Assembly (NCBI RefSeq): GCF_001423885.1
Contig: NZ_LMPP01000001.1
Coordinates: forward strand, 1 to 64,000
Source: Rathayibacter sp. Leaf185
GTDB lineage: Bacteria; Actinomycetota; Actinomycetes; Actinomycetales; Microbacteriaceae
DNA length: 64,000 bases
Reading direction: 5' to 3'
This document shows, in pieces, positions 33,445 to 41,835 of this stretch. The position numbers and the translations under genes are program-made. The stretch's first letter is position 1. Every line of letters starts with the position of its first letter. The notes under the pieces were generated by a model. That model made no database searches. It was not told where the DNA came from and saw nothing but the letters and a program-made list of their open reading frames with translations.

Positions 33445-33833
33445 AGAGAACCTTCCGTCGGGTATCAGCCTCGATCATGTCGACGGAGCCTGTGGAGAAC
33501 CCGTCCGAGACCCGTCCGGACCCTTGGAACCGTCCCACCGCGCGACGCCGACTCCTCGTCCACAATCTCTCGATGCGTCACGAACTGCGCCCCGGCGCGA
33601 GCGAAGGGAGCCGTTCGCGACCGATCGACGCAGCGATCAGCCGAGCACGACGCGCACGACCGACCTCCGGCTCGCAGAATCACGTTCGGCCCGCTGGATC
33701 TCTCGGATTCCGCGAGCCGAACGCCGTTCTGCGAGCCGCAGAGACGCCGGAACCAGCCCTTCCCCGGCCGATCGGTCGGATCCCGCGGCCGTCCGGTCGG
33801 GCACACCGGGCGCCCATCCGCCAGGCTCGACCC
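33445..33833. promoter_or_regulatory. 389-base gap with a long nested hairpin upstream of the MFS gene
   Basis: This gap between divergent genes holds a nested hairpin at 33668-33738: a perfect 12-bp outer stem (CGGCTCGCAGAA with TTCTGCGAGCCG) enclosing an 8-bp stem (CGTTCGGC with GCCGAACG). It ends 95 bases before the MFS start. It could be a leader structure controlling expression, or a cruciform. The frame open through this region lacks conserved features and I do not annotate it. Confidence 0.55.
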
Positions 33834-35030
33834 ATGCCCTCGACCGCGTCCGTCCCCGTCGTCCGCCCCGAGCCGACGACGAGGCGCTTCCCCTACGTCC
33901 GGCTCGTCACCCTGATGCTCCTGAGCTTCCTGCTCGTGACCGCCGAGTTCCTGCCCAACGGAGTCCTCACTGAGATGGCGGCCGGCCTCGACGTCCCCCC
34001 CGGTCAGGCGGGCCAGACCGTCACCGTCACCGCGCTCGTCGGCCTCCTCGTCGCGCCGACGGTCGGCCTGATGTTCCCCCGGCTCGACCGCCGCACCCTC
34101 TTCATCTGGACGGCCCTCGCCGCCGGCGCCTCGAGCGTCTTCGCCGGCCTCGCGCCGACCCTCCCCCTGGTGCTGCTCTCGCGCCTCCTGCTGGGAGCCG
34201 CGATCAGCGCCTTCTGGTCGATGTCGATCACCGTCGCCGCCCGCGTCGCCGGCCCGGACCGCGTGGGCCGCGCGACGATGTTCACCAGCGCAGGCCTCTC
34301 GCTCGCGACCGTCGCCGGAGTCCCCCTCGGCGTGATCCTCAGCGAGCTCGTGGACTGGCGCGCCGCCTTCGTCCTGATCGGCGTCCTCACCGCGCTGCTC
34401 GCCGTCCCGCTGCGTCTGCTCCTGCCCCGCGTCCCCGCCGCCCCGGCCGCCGGGCTCGGCGTCCTCCTCGACACCGTCCGCCGCCGCGGCGTGCGCCAGG
34501 GCTTCGCGGGCCACATCCTCGTCGTCCTCGGCCACTTCCTCGCCTACACCTACATCCGCCTCGCCCTCGAGCGCGCCGAGGGCATCGAGCCCGCGACCGT
34601 CGTCGCCCTGCTGGCGGTCTTCGGCGCGGGCGGTCTCATCGGCAACATCGTCATCGGCTCGGTGATCGACCGCACCTTCGCCGTCTTCGGCGTCGTCGCG
34701 CCCGTCGCCATCGCCGTCGCCGTCGGAGGCGTCCTGCTGCTCCCCGGTTCCGTCGCCGCCATCGCCGTGGCCGTGTTCGTCTGGGGCTTCTTCTTCGCCT
34801 CCTGGCTGATCATCGTCAACGCCTGGGTCGGGCACCGGATGACCGACCGTCTCGAGGCCGGGGGCAGCCTCGTCGTCGTCGGCTTCCAGGCCGCGATCGT
34901 CGTCGCGGCCGGAGCCGGCGGGGTCCTCGTGGATGCGGTCGGAGTCGAGGCCGACTACCTGATCGGTGTGGTCCTGCTCCTCGTCGGCGCGGCCCTCTTC
35001 GGCTCGTCGAACCGCAGGCGCACGGCCTGA
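33834..35030 (+). CDS. MFS transporter, DHA1/AraJ-like efflux family
   Basis: The 398-residue protein has twelve predicted helices. The first is preceded by a basic stretch, and the sequence LVTAEFLPNGVLTEMAAGLDVPPGQAGQTVTVTALVGLL matches AraJ/NepI-type efflux proteins (VTAEFLPNGVL...GLDVPPGQAGQTVT). The loop motif GRATMFTSAGLSLATVAGVPLG follows. It should export a small molecule using the proton gradient. ATG 33834 was chosen because the longer frame upstream is non-homologous. It is convergent with an AraC regulator gene, 4 nt between stops, a likely controller. Confidence 0.88.
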   Translation: MPSTASVPVVRPEPTTRRFPYVRLVTLMLLSFLLVTAEFLPNGVLTEMAAGLDVPPGQAGQTVTVTALVGLLVAPTVGLMFPRLDRRTLFIWTALAAGASSVFAGLAPTLPLVLLSRLLLGAAISAFWSMSITVAARVAGPDRVGRATMFTSAGLSLATVAGVPLGVILSELVDWRAAFVLIGVLTALLAVPLRLLLPRVPAAPAAGLGVLLDTVRRRGVRQGFAGHILVVLGHFLAYTYIRLALERAEGIEPATVVALLAVFGAGGLIGNIVIGSVIDRTFAVFGVVAPVAIAVAVGGVLLLPGSVAAIAVAVFVWGFFFASWLIIVNAWVGHRMTDRLEAGGSLVVVGFQAAIVVAAGAGGVLVDAVGVEADYLIGVVLLLVGAALFGSSNRRRTA

Positions 35031-35034
35031 CCGC

Positions 35035-35910
35035 TCACGCCGCGGGTCGCGCCGCTCGCCACTGCGACGGCACGACGCCGGCGTGGCGCCGGAATGCCCG
35101 GCTGAACCCGTCGTCGGAGGAGTAGCCGAGCGCCCTCGACGCCTCCGACACGGTCCCTCCCGCCTCCAGCAGCTCCTTCGCCCTCCGCATCCGCACCTCG
35201 GTGACATAGCCCGCGGGGCTCCGCCCGAACGCCGCCCGGAACCGCTCCGTCAGCACCGTGCGCGACATGGCGCCGACGCTCGCGAGCTGGTCGACCGTCC
35301 ACTCGCGGCCGGGCTCGCTGTTCACGGCCGCCGCCACCCGGTCGAGGTAGCGGTCGCCCGTCACCGGAGGCGCTGCGCTCGCGTCCCCGAACGCCCACGC
35401 CCGCACCACCGAGAGCAGCACGGTCCGCACCATCAGCCGGCAGATCACGGGGTCGCCCGATCGCGCCGAGCCGTCATATGCCGGTCCGAGCTGCGCCGCC
35501 AGCGCCGCGGCGGCGGGCTCGAGCCGCGCGAAGCCGGTCGCGAACACCAGACTCGGCAGCGACCGAGGGCACGCTCCGGTATCGAGCTGCACCTCGACGA
35601 TCGTCAGCCGAGCGCCCGAGACCGACGCGAGCGTCGCCGCCCGCCGCCCGAAGGTCACCAGCGCGTCCCCCGCGAGCAGGGTCCGGGGCACGGAGGCGGC
35701 CACAGCGTCCCCCGCGCACACGTCGAGCGCGCAGGCGGTCGCCTCCGGAGCGAGCGCCGTGACCTCGCCCTCGGCGACGTACACGAGCACGACGGCGCCG
35801 GCCGCGAGCACGGTCCGCTCTCCGGAGGCGAGGGTCGCGCGCCGAGTCGCCCCGAGCGTCACCTCGAGCGAAGCCAGGACATCCTCGAGCACCGCGGGTT
35901 CGATCGTCAT
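35035..35910 (-). CDS. AraC-family transcriptional regulator
   Basis: The 291-residue protein has an N-terminal cupin-like ligand domain (ASGERTVLAAGAVVLVYVAEG, GDAVAASVPRTLLAGDALVTFG) and a C-terminal double helix-turn-helix: WTVDQLASVGAMSRTVLTERFRAAFGRSPAGYV and AKELLEAGGTVSEASRALGYSSDDGFSRAFRR (both in part). The order cupin_6 plus HTH_18 is typical of activators of efflux or catabolic genes. It faces the MFS transporter gene tail to tail, so it may regulate that gene. Start ATG 35910 fits the domain; the upstream extension does not. Confidence 0.85.
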   Translation of the reverse strand: MTIEPAVLEDVLASLEVTLGATRRATLASGERTVLAAGAVVLVYVAEGEVTALAPEATACALDVCAGDAVAASVPRTLLAGDALVTFGRRAATLASVSGARLTIVEVQLDTGACPRSLPSLVFATGFARLEPAAAALAAQLGPAYDGSARSGDPVICRLMVRTVLLSVVRAWAFGDASAAPPVTGDRYLDRVAAAVNSEPGREWTVDQLASVGAMSRTVLTERFRAAFGRSPAGYVTEVRMRRAKELLEAGGTVSEASRALGYSSDDGFSRAFRRHAGVVPSQWRAARPAA

Positions 35911-36000
35911 TCTCGAGGCAACGCGCGCTGCTCCCCCGCCATTCCGGAGGCACGGCCCCGGGACGCACCCCGTCCGAGGGAGCAGCACTACCCTGGCCCG

Positions 36001-36501
36001 ATGAGGCATGCCGGCATCCCGACGGTCGTGGGCGACCTGCTCCTGGTGGCCGACGGCGACACCCTGGCGGGGCTCTACTTCGACGGTCACCGCTATCCGC
36101 CCGCTGCGGGATCGATCGGCGAGGAGGACCCCTCGGCCGCGATCTTCGGCGACGCGGCGCAGCAGCTCGATGAGTACTTCGCGGGCGATCGCCGCTCCTT
36201 CGATCTACCCCTGGCACTGCAGGGCGACGCCTTCTCGCAGTCGGTCTGGGCGACGCTGCTGGCGGTCCCCTACGGCGGGACGACGACGTACGGAGCGATC
36301 GCCCGCGATCTCGGCAACCCTCACCTGGCCCAGCGCGTCGGCCAGGCCGTCGGCCACAACCCGGTCTCGATCATCGTCCCCTGCCACCGCGTCCTCGGCG
36401 CCGACGGCGCCCTCACCGGCTTCGCAGGCGGCCTCGCCCGCAAGCGCCACCTGCTCGACCTCGAGGAGCCGGAGGAGGTCAGGGCCACCCGCCTGTTCTG
36501 A
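36001..36501 (+). CDS. ogt: Methylated-DNA--protein-cysteine methyltransferase
   Basis: The 166-residue protein has the C-terminal MGMT domain: SVWATLLAVPYGGTTTYGAIARDLGNPHLAQRVGQAVGHNPVSIIVPCHRVLGADGALTGFAGG. The active-site Cys is in IVPCHRV, which takes the alkyl group from O6-alkylguanine irreversibly. The N-terminal region (LLLVADGDTLAGLYFDGHRY) resembles the Ogt N-domain. TACCCT ends 6 nt before ATG 36001, giving a leaderless start. It acts alone in DNA alkylation repair. Confidence 0.92.
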   Translation: MRHAGIPTVVGDLLLVADGDTLAGLYFDGHRYPPAAGSIGEEDPSAAIFGDAAQQLDEYFAGDRRSFDLPLALQGDAFSQSVWATLLAVPYGGTTTYGAIARDLGNPHLAQRVGQAVGHNPVSIIVPCHRVLGADGALTGFAGGLARKRHLLDLEEPEEVRATRLF

Positions 36502-36545
36502 GCGGCCACTGGTCGGCACGACCCGCCCCGAACCCGCTAGGCTCT

Positions 36546-36565
36546 TTAATCAGCTAGCTGACTAA
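36546..36565. promoter_or_regulatory. 20-bp palindromic operator before the TspO-like gene
   Basis: TTAATCAGCTAGCTGACTAA is palindromic in nine of ten pairs, in an AT-rich block that stands out from its surroundings. It overlaps the likely -10 region 12 bases upstream of ATG 36578, a place where binding would repress. The form suits a MarR- or PadR-type dimer. No regulator gene is adjacent. Confidence 0.65.
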
Positions 36566-36577
36566 TCGAGGAGCGAC

Positions 36578-37399
36578 ATGACCGCCACAGCATCCCCCAC
36601 CCGCGCCGACCGCATCCGGCAGTCCGTCGTCGCCGTCAGCGCCGTGCTCGCGATCGTCGGCTCGTTCATCGGCTCGGGTGCCGCCGGCGGCACGCAGATC
36701 CAGAACGCTGCCGGAGGAGCGCTGTCCGCCTCCTCGACGCCCATCGCCCCCGACGGTCCCGCCTTCGCGATCTGGAGCGTCATCTACCTCGGCCTCATCG
36801 CCTACGCGATCTGGCAGTTCCTCCCCTCGCAGGCCACCCGCGACCGTCACCGCCGCCTCGGCTACTGGGCGGCCGCGAGCCTGCTCCTGAACGCCGCGTG
36901 GATCCTCGTCGTGCAGGCCGGCCTCCTCGCCCTCAGCGTCGTGGTGATCACCCTCCTGCTCGCCGTCCTCGCCCGCATCTTCGTGCTCCTCCGCGCCACC
37001 CGCACCAGCGGAGTCGTCGACGCGATCATCACGGACGGCACCTTCGGCCTCTATCTCGGCTGGGTCTGCGTCGCCACCGCGGCCAATGTCACCGCCGGCC
37101 TCGTCGCCGCCGGCCTCGGCACCGCCGACGGCCCCGGCGCCTCCGTCTGGGCGGCCGTCGTCCTGGCCGTCGCCGCGCTGGTCGGCCTGCTCCTCGCCGT
37201 CACCGGCCGCGGCCGCCTCGCCCCCATGCTCTCCCTCTGCTGGGGCCTCGCCTGGGTGGCGGTCGGCCGCTTCACCGGCGAGCTCATCTCGGTCCCCGCC
37301 GGTATCGCCGCGCTCATCGCCGCAGCCGTCGTGCTCGTGGCGACCCTCCTCCTCCGCGTCACCGCGGCTCGCCGCTCGGATCGCTCCCGCGTCGCCTGA
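36578..37399 (+). CDS. TspO/MBR-family (tryptophan-rich sensory-like) membrane protein
   Basis: The 273-residue protein has about eight helices. The early segment PIAPDGPAFAIWSVIYLGLIAYAIWQFLPSQ and LLLNAAWILVVQAG resemble the conserved part of TspO-type proteins, which are smaller (about 160 residues) and bind porphyrins and other ligands. The extra C-terminal helices are as in actinobacterial relatives. The gene has a GGAG ribosome-binding site and a palindrome over its promoter, so it is probably regulated by a MarR/PadR protein. Exact function unknown. Confidence 0.7.
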   Translation: MTATASPTRADRIRQSVVAVSAVLAIVGSFIGSGAAGGTQIQNAAGGALSASSTPIAPDGPAFAIWSVIYLGLIAYAIWQFLPSQATRDRHRRLGYWAAASLLLNAAWILVVQAGLLALSVVVITLLLAVLARIFVLLRATRTSGVVDAIITDGTFGLYLGWVCVATAANVTAGLVAAGLGTADGPGASVWAAVVLAVAALVGLLLAVTGRGRLAPMLSLCWGLAWVAVGRFTGELISVPAGIAALIAAAVVLVATLLLRVTAARRSDRSRVA

Positions 37400-37429
37400 C
37401 CTCCCGCACGTCTCCAGCGTCGCCTGACA

Positions 37430-37456
37430 CGCCTCCCGCAGAGGACGCGGGAGGCG
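37430..37456. terminator. Hairpin after the TspO-like gene
   Basis: CGCCTCCCGC (37430-37439) and GCGGGAGGCG (37447-37456) form a perfect 10-bp stem with a 7-nt loop, 31 bases after the TspO-like stop. There is no long U-tract, which is common in GC-rich actinobacterial terminators. Confidence 0.65.
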
Positions 37457-37528
37457 AGACGCGAGGAGAGCGATCAGAGCGGAGAAAGGGAAGGCGCGCG
37501 CAAGACCTCTGACGGTTAGCGTGAGCAC

Positions 37529-38935
37529 ATGCGCACACCCGCCACCCTCGCGCTCAGCGCGCTCGTCGCCTCCTCGCTCCTCCTCGCCCCGGCCGCCGCG
37601 GCAGCCCCCTCCGCCGGCGCAGGACCCGTCGACGGCGGCACCAGTGCCGGCGACCCGTACTTCCCCGGCCTCGGCAGCACGGGCTTCGACGCCCTCTCCT
37701 ACAGCCTCTTCCTGAGATACGACCCGGCCTCGCGCGCCCTCGGCGGCCGGGCGGTCGTGACGCTCGCCCCGACGCAGGACCTCCGCTCGTTCTCCTTCGA
37801 CCTCACCGGCCTGACGGTCTCGAAGGTCACGGTCAATGCGCGCGCAGCCGTGGCGACGCAGTCCGGTGACGAACTGACCATCACCCCCGCTCGCGCGCTG
37901 AAGAAGGGGGTGCCCGCGCTCGTGAGCATCGAGTACGCCGGCACGACCGGCAACCCGGTGGACGACACCGGCGCCCCCTTCGGCTGGTGGTCGACCAGCG
38001 ATGGCGCTCTCGTCGCCAGCGAGCCGAACGGCGCCTCCACCTGGTACCCCGTCAACGACTCCCCCGCCGACAAGGCGCTGTACTCCTTCAGCATCACCGT
38101 TCCGCAGGGCAAGACAGTGGTCGCGAACGGCGTCCCGATCGGCTCCCCGACCACCTCGAAGGGCTGGACGACGTCGCATTGGGTCGAGACCAGCCCGATG
38201 GCGAGCTACCTCGCCATGGTCAACATCGGCGACTACGACCTGGTCACCTCGAAGAAGGGCGGAGTCACGACGATCGACGCGATCGACCGGGACATCACCG
38301 GAGACACCAGGGTCCAGACCGAGGCCGCCCTGGCGAAGCAGGGCGAGATCATCGACTTCTTCTCGGCGACCTTCGGGCGCTACCCGTTCCGCTCCGGCGG
38401 CGCCGTGGTCGACGACGAGGAGATCGGATACGCGCTCGAGACGCAGGGCCGCTCCTTCTACTCCGGCGGAGCCGACGAGACGACCGTCGCTCACGAGATC
38501 GCGCACCAGTGGTACGGGGACAGCGTCACGCCGGGCGTCTGGTCGGACATCTGGCTGAACGAGGGCTTCGCGACCTACGCGGAGTGGCTCTGGGAGGAGC
38601 ACGCCGGCCGATCGAGCGTCGCCGAGTCCGCCGGGGAGATCGCCGCGATCCCCGCCGACGACGAGTTCTGGTCGACGAAGGTCGCGGATCCGGGCGCGAC
38701 CGGCCTGTTCGACGGCCCCGTCTACGCCCGAGGTGGGCTCTTCCTCGTCGAGCTCCGCGACGAGATCGGTGCGGAGACGTTCGACACGCTGCTCACGCGG
38801 TGGGCCTCCGAGAACCGCTACTCCACGGTGAGCACCGCCGACCTCGAGGACCTCGCCGAGGACCTTTCGGGACGCGACCTGTCGGCGTTCTTCCAGACCT
38901 GGCTCTACACCCCCGAGAAGCCCGCGGGGCTCTGA
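37529..38935 (+). CDS. Secreted M1-family metallopeptidase (aminopeptidase N-like)
   Basis: The 468-residue protein has a signal peptide (MRTPATLALSALVASSLLLA, cleavage in the Ala-rich stretch). The zinc site is complete: TTVAHEIAHQWYGDSV (HExxH, the first Glu catalytic) and LNEGFATYAEWLWEE giving the third ligand Glu. Upstream are an N-terminal beta domain and a segment resembling GAMEN (EIGYALETQG), where the Ala-Met core is replaced, so exopeptidase preference is uncertain. It is shorter than full-length aminopeptidase N, lacking most of the C-terminal domain, as in many secreted actinobacterial forms. Confidence 0.87.
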   Translation: MRTPATLALSALVASSLLLAPAAAAAPSAGAGPVDGGTSAGDPYFPGLGSTGFDALSYSLFLRYDPASRALGGRAVVTLAPTQDLRSFSFDLTGLTVSKVTVNARAAVATQSGDELTITPARALKKGVPALVSIEYAGTTGNPVDDTGAPFGWWSTSDGALVASEPNGASTWYPVNDSPADKALYSFSITVPQGKTVVANGVPIGSPTTSKGWTTSHWVETSPMASYLAMVNIGDYDLVTSKKGGVTTIDAIDRDITGDTRVQTEAALAKQGEIIDFFSATFGRYPFRSGGAVVDDEEIGYALETQGRSFYSGGADETTVAHEIAHQWYGDSVTPGVWSDIWLNEGFATYAEWLWEEHAGRSSVAESAGEIAAIPADDEFWSTKVADPGATGLFDGPVYARGGLFLVELRDEIGAETFDTLLTRWASENRYSTVSTADLEDLAEDLSGRDLSAFFQTWLYTPEKPAGL

Positions 38936-38961
38936 CACGGCTCGGCTCGCTCATCGTGCGC

Positions 38962-39543
38962 CTAGGCGTCTCTGTCCGCGATCCCGGGGTACTCGGCGAC
39001 GAGCCCTGAGCCGTCGTACCTGAGATCGCACGCGAATCCGAAAGTCGACGACTCGTAGTGGAACAGGATCTGCTCCGGGCCGGCCTCGATCAAGGTGTAG
39101 CGCTGTTCGAGACGCTCCACGCGGAGGTCATCAGCGCGGACGAAGGCTGCCGGCACGTCGACACCGACTCCCTCGACGAAGTCGAGACGGTGGAGGGGGA
39201 GCGTGTTCGTCACCGCGGACGACTCGAAATCGACATCCAGGCATCCGTCGAGCTCGGGTCGCAGCTCACCGTTCGCGGTCCACCGTCCCGTGGAGTCGCG
39301 CGTCAGCGTCAGTTCGGCTCTCCCTGCGTCCGACAGATTCGCCGCCTTGACCGCGACTGTTGTCCACGAACGATCCGCCGTCACGTCGTAGCCGACCGAC
39401 CAGAGCGCGGAGGACTCGTGTGCGGTCGTGTGACCGACCACACGATGCCCGTCGCTCAGGACCTCGAAGAAAGCGACCTCGAAACCGGCTCGTGCTCCCC
39501 TGTGGTTCCAGCTCGCCCCATCGGGCAGTGCCGTCAGTCTCAT
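38962..39543 (-). CDS. Putative glycolipid-binding domain protein (PA1994-like)
   Basis: The 193-residue protein has the pattern of the putative glycolipid-binding family: SALWSVGYDVTADRSWTTVAVKA, DSTGRWTANGELRPELDGCLDVDFESSAVTNTLPLHRL (in part) and a late LFHYESSTFGFACDLRYD, forming an all-beta half-barrel. It has no signal peptide. The ligand in bacteria is not known. It is a single gene, convergent with the M1 peptidase gene. Confidence 0.75.
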   Translation of the reverse strand: MRLTALPDGASWNHRGARAGFEVAFFEVLSDGHRVVGHTTAHESSALWSVGYDVTADRSWTTVAVKAANLSDAGRAELTLTRDSTGRWTANGELRPELDGCLDVDFESSAVTNTLPLHRLDFVEGVGVDVPAAFVRADDLRVERLEQRYTLIEAGPEQILFHYESSTFGFACDLRYDGSGLVAEYPGIADRDA

Positions 39544-39988
39544 GGACGGAACCTACCGCCACCTCGCCGAGGATCAGGGATCCCGAGCCACGGCGGAAGG
39601 CGCCGGGAGGACACCGCCGCGAAGCGCCGCCCTTCACGCCCCGCGGCGCAACTCGGTCGCCGAAGCGATGCGGTGCGCAGGCGTCAGCTGTGAGAGCAAT
39701 CAGATCAGCGCTCAGGCAGCAGCACGATCCGGGTGGACCAGAAGGCGAGGCTCCGGGCGCGGGCCCGAGAATCGGATCCAGACCTGGAGCCGCGCTTAAA
39801 GGGGGGTGTCCCGATCCGCGGCCGATCAGGGCGGAGTAGGTCACACTGAGCGCGTCGACCGTTGCGCACCCCACTCCGGTCGACCGGGTCGCGCCGATGG
39901 TGTGCGGCACGGAGACGGGCCCGCCTCGCCGACCGGCGGCCGTCGCGCTTCCGATCCCTCGCCGGACCGAACGCCCTGGAGCACGCTC
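39544..39988. other. 445-base gap upstream of the Tat-exported protein gene
   Basis: The gap between two divergently read genes has several overlapping open frames without recognisable features. A run of six Gs following TTAAA (39795-39806) is the only unusual feature. I see no clear operator, riboswitch or terminator. The promoter of the Tat-protein gene probably lies here. Confidence 0.5.
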
Positions 39989-40519
39989 ATGACTGACCTC
40001 GAAGAGACCGCCACTGAGTCGACCGGCCTCTCGCGTCGCCACCTCGCCCAGGCCGCCGGCTGGTCCGCGCCCCTCGTCCTCGCAGCGGTTTGCGCGCCGG
40101 CTGCTCAGGCGAGCGTGACTCCGGAGCCGTTCGATGGATTGACGGGAACGTGGAGCGCACCGGAGGTACTGGGGACCGGCATCGTGCACGCTGTCTTCAC
40201 CGTCACGAACACGTCGCAGACGCCCCAGCAACTCCTCACGCTGGTGTTCGAGTACGCCGACACCAACATCGCTCGCTCCGTGATCGCCGGCGGCCCCGGC
40301 AACGCCTACAGCTACTCGATCTTCAACCGTGGCGGAGAGCTCGATAACGCCGCCGAACTCTATACCGGCTCCGACGTGTACCAGCCCGGGCAGAGCGTCT
40401 CGTTCGACTGCTTCACGAACCGCACGCTCGAACGCGGATCCGATCTGATCGTGTACGCAACGGGAAACGGGGTTCCGACGTCGTTCACGACCGTCCACAT
40501 GCCTGGATACCCCTCCTGA
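39989..40519 (+). CDS. Tat-exported protein of unknown function
   Basis: The 176-residue protein has a twin-arginine signal at the N-terminus: TGLSRRHLAQAAGWSAPLV, then a hydrophobic stretch and AQAS, with cleavage near residue 38. The mature part is a beta-rich domain (GTWSAPEVLGTGIVHAVFTVTNTSQTPQQLLTLVFEY, IFNRGGELDNAAELYTG and FTTVHMPGYPS). The gene precedes a broken kinase-like/PqqD gene by 49 bases in the same direction, so the two may have formed a pair. I recognise no domain in the mature protein. Confidence 0.7.
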   Translation: MTDLEETATESTGLSRRHLAQAAGWSAPLVLAAVCAPAAQASVTPEPFDGLTGTWSAPEVLGTGIVHAVFTVTNTSQTPQQLLTLVFEYADTNIARSVIAGGPGNAYSYSIFNRGGELDNAAELYTGSDVYQPGQSVSFDCFTNRTLERGSDLIVYATGNGVPTSFTTVHMPGYPS

Positions 40520-40568
40520 CCGTGACTCCACGGCTCACGCTCCGGCGTGAGGCAGCGAGGACACTGCA

Positions 40569-41490
40569 GTGCTGATTCGGGCGTTGAACCGGACCATCGC
40601 GATGGATGTGCGTCGTCTCTCCACTGCGGACCGTGCCGCCATGAGAGCGCTCTGGGATCGCGCGTCGGTCAGTCTTCCGGATTCCGTGGGCGACAGTTCT
40701 TTCACCCTCCACAGCTCGACGGATCCCTTCGATCATCGGGCCTCGGCTGCGATCGCGGAGGTGACGCTGCGGGCGATCGAGGCCGCGCGGGGCTCGCTCC
40801 TGATGCTGCACGCCTGCGCCCTCGCCGACCCGACCGGCGCCACGATCGTGCTCGTCGGGCCCTCCGGTCGAGGGAAGACGACGGCCGCCGCGACCCTGGG
40901 CCGCACCTACGGGTACCTGACCGACGAGACGACCGGCATCACCCCGGAGGGGCGGATCCTCCCCTACGAGAAGCCGCTCCTGATCCGGACCGCGGAGGGC
41001 ATGCCCAAGCGGCCCTTCTCGCCCGACGAGCTCGGCCTGCTGCCGGCTCGCACTCCTCGACCTGGCCGACGCGATCCCGCTGCTGGTGCCCGAGACCAGT
41101 GCCCTGCCCGCGCTCGAGAACGGCATCCCGATCCTCGCCCGCCTCGCAGCGGGCCTCGGAGGCGTGCACCGGGTCCGCTACCGCGACGCGGAGCAGCTCG
41201 TCCCGATCACCGCCGAGCTGCTCTCGGCGCCACCCGCACCGGACGAGAGCTGGCGGGAGGTCGAGAATCGCAATGCGGTCACGGACGGACAGCGGGTCAT
41301 CGTCCTGGCCGCCGGCACCGTGCACGTGCTCGACGGCATCGCCGCGACCATCTGGCACCACCCGCACCTGCACGGCGACACCCTCACCGACGCTGTCACT
41401 GCACAGCACGGACCCACGATCAACGCCTCGGAGCGCGTCGACGGTGCCGCGGCAGCGCTCTCGACGCTCGGGCTGCGCGAAGAGGCGTGA
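40569..41490 (+). pseudogene. HPr-kinase-like ATPase fused to a PqqD-like domain, frameshifted
   Basis: The N-terminal part (from GTG 40569) reads RGSLLMLHACALADP, then VGPSGRGKTTAAATLGRTYGYLTDET, a Walker A and phosphate-site pattern as in HPr-kinase-like proteins, up to DELGLLPA. The frame then fails near 41044; the +1 frame continues LALLDLADAIPLLVPETSAL, VHRVRYRDAEQL and ends in a PqqD-like domain (TDGQRVIVLAAGTVHVLDGIAATIWHHP, LSTLGLREEA) with TGA 41488-41490. About 20-30 residues usual at this point seem to be lost, so a small deletion is more likely than a single-base error. Kinases of this type work in RiPP and lasso-peptide loci. Confidence 0.75.
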
Positions 41491-41492
41491 CC

Positions 41493-41513
41493 GCGGGCGT
41501 CACCACCGCCCGC
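41493..41513. terminator. Hairpin after the broken kinase/PqqD gene
   Basis: GCGGGCG (41493-41499) and CGCCCGC (41507-41513) form a 7-bp stem with a 7-nt loop two bases after the stop of the shifted reading frame. Its place suits a terminator for that gene, which supports the view that the shifted frame was the original 3' end. Confidence 0.5.
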
Positions 41514-41688
41514 ACCTCCGCCGCCGTCGCGGACCACCGGACATCACACGCCGCGGCACACGACTCGCCGCAGCGTGCTGCCCCACGCAGGCAAGAGGGC
41601 GCCCCGCTCGGACCGGCAGAAGCTCTCCGCTGGCCGCCCTGCAGCCGAGGCGCCGACGTCGGCAACGGTTCTCGTACCGACGCTGTGG

Positions 41689-41760
41689 TGCCCCTGGAGG
41701 GACTCGAACCCCCAACCTGCTCCTTAGGACGGAGTCGCTCTTCCATTGAGCTACAGAGGC
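41689..41760 (-). tRNA. tRNA-Arg (anticodon CCT)
   Basis: On the minus strand the cloverleaf is complete: acceptor GCCTCTG pairing with CAGGGGC (one G-U pair), D stem GCTC/GAGC, anticodon loop GTCCTAA (anticodon at 41726-41728) and T-arm GGGGGTTCGAGTCCCTCC. The encoded 3' CCA follows at 41686-41688. It decodes AGG, a rare codon in this GC-rich genome. tRNA genes are frequent integration sites, but no integrase or att repeat is visible here. Confidence 0.93.
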
Positions 41761-41835
41761 TGGCCGGGTCCAGTGTACCGACGACCGGTCGCCTCGCCAC
41801 GACCGCGCACCCTTGACAGCAGCCCCGCACCCTGC

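Noticed and set aside
33477-33833. N-terminal extension of the MFS transporter by 119 residues
   Set aside because: The sequence is Arg/Pro-rich without helices and the homologous MFS start is at 33834; the region instead carries the long hairpin.
39806-40519. A longer protein start for the Tat-exported protein
   Set aside because: The extra 60 residues are polar and unlike any signal, and the Tat motif would be far from the N-terminus; ATG 39989 puts it in the normal place.
41689-41760. tRNA-Arg as an integration site of a genomic island including 39.5-41.6 kb
   Set aside because: No direct repeat of the tRNA end and no integrase gene are found on either side, and the neighbouring genes have normal composition.
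41043-41816. Continuation of the first kinase frame to 41816 as a 415-residue protein
   Set aside because: Beyond DELGLLPA the product turns into Arg/Pro/Ala-rich sequence that runs through the tRNA-Arg gene, while the other frame carries the conserved PqqD-like end.
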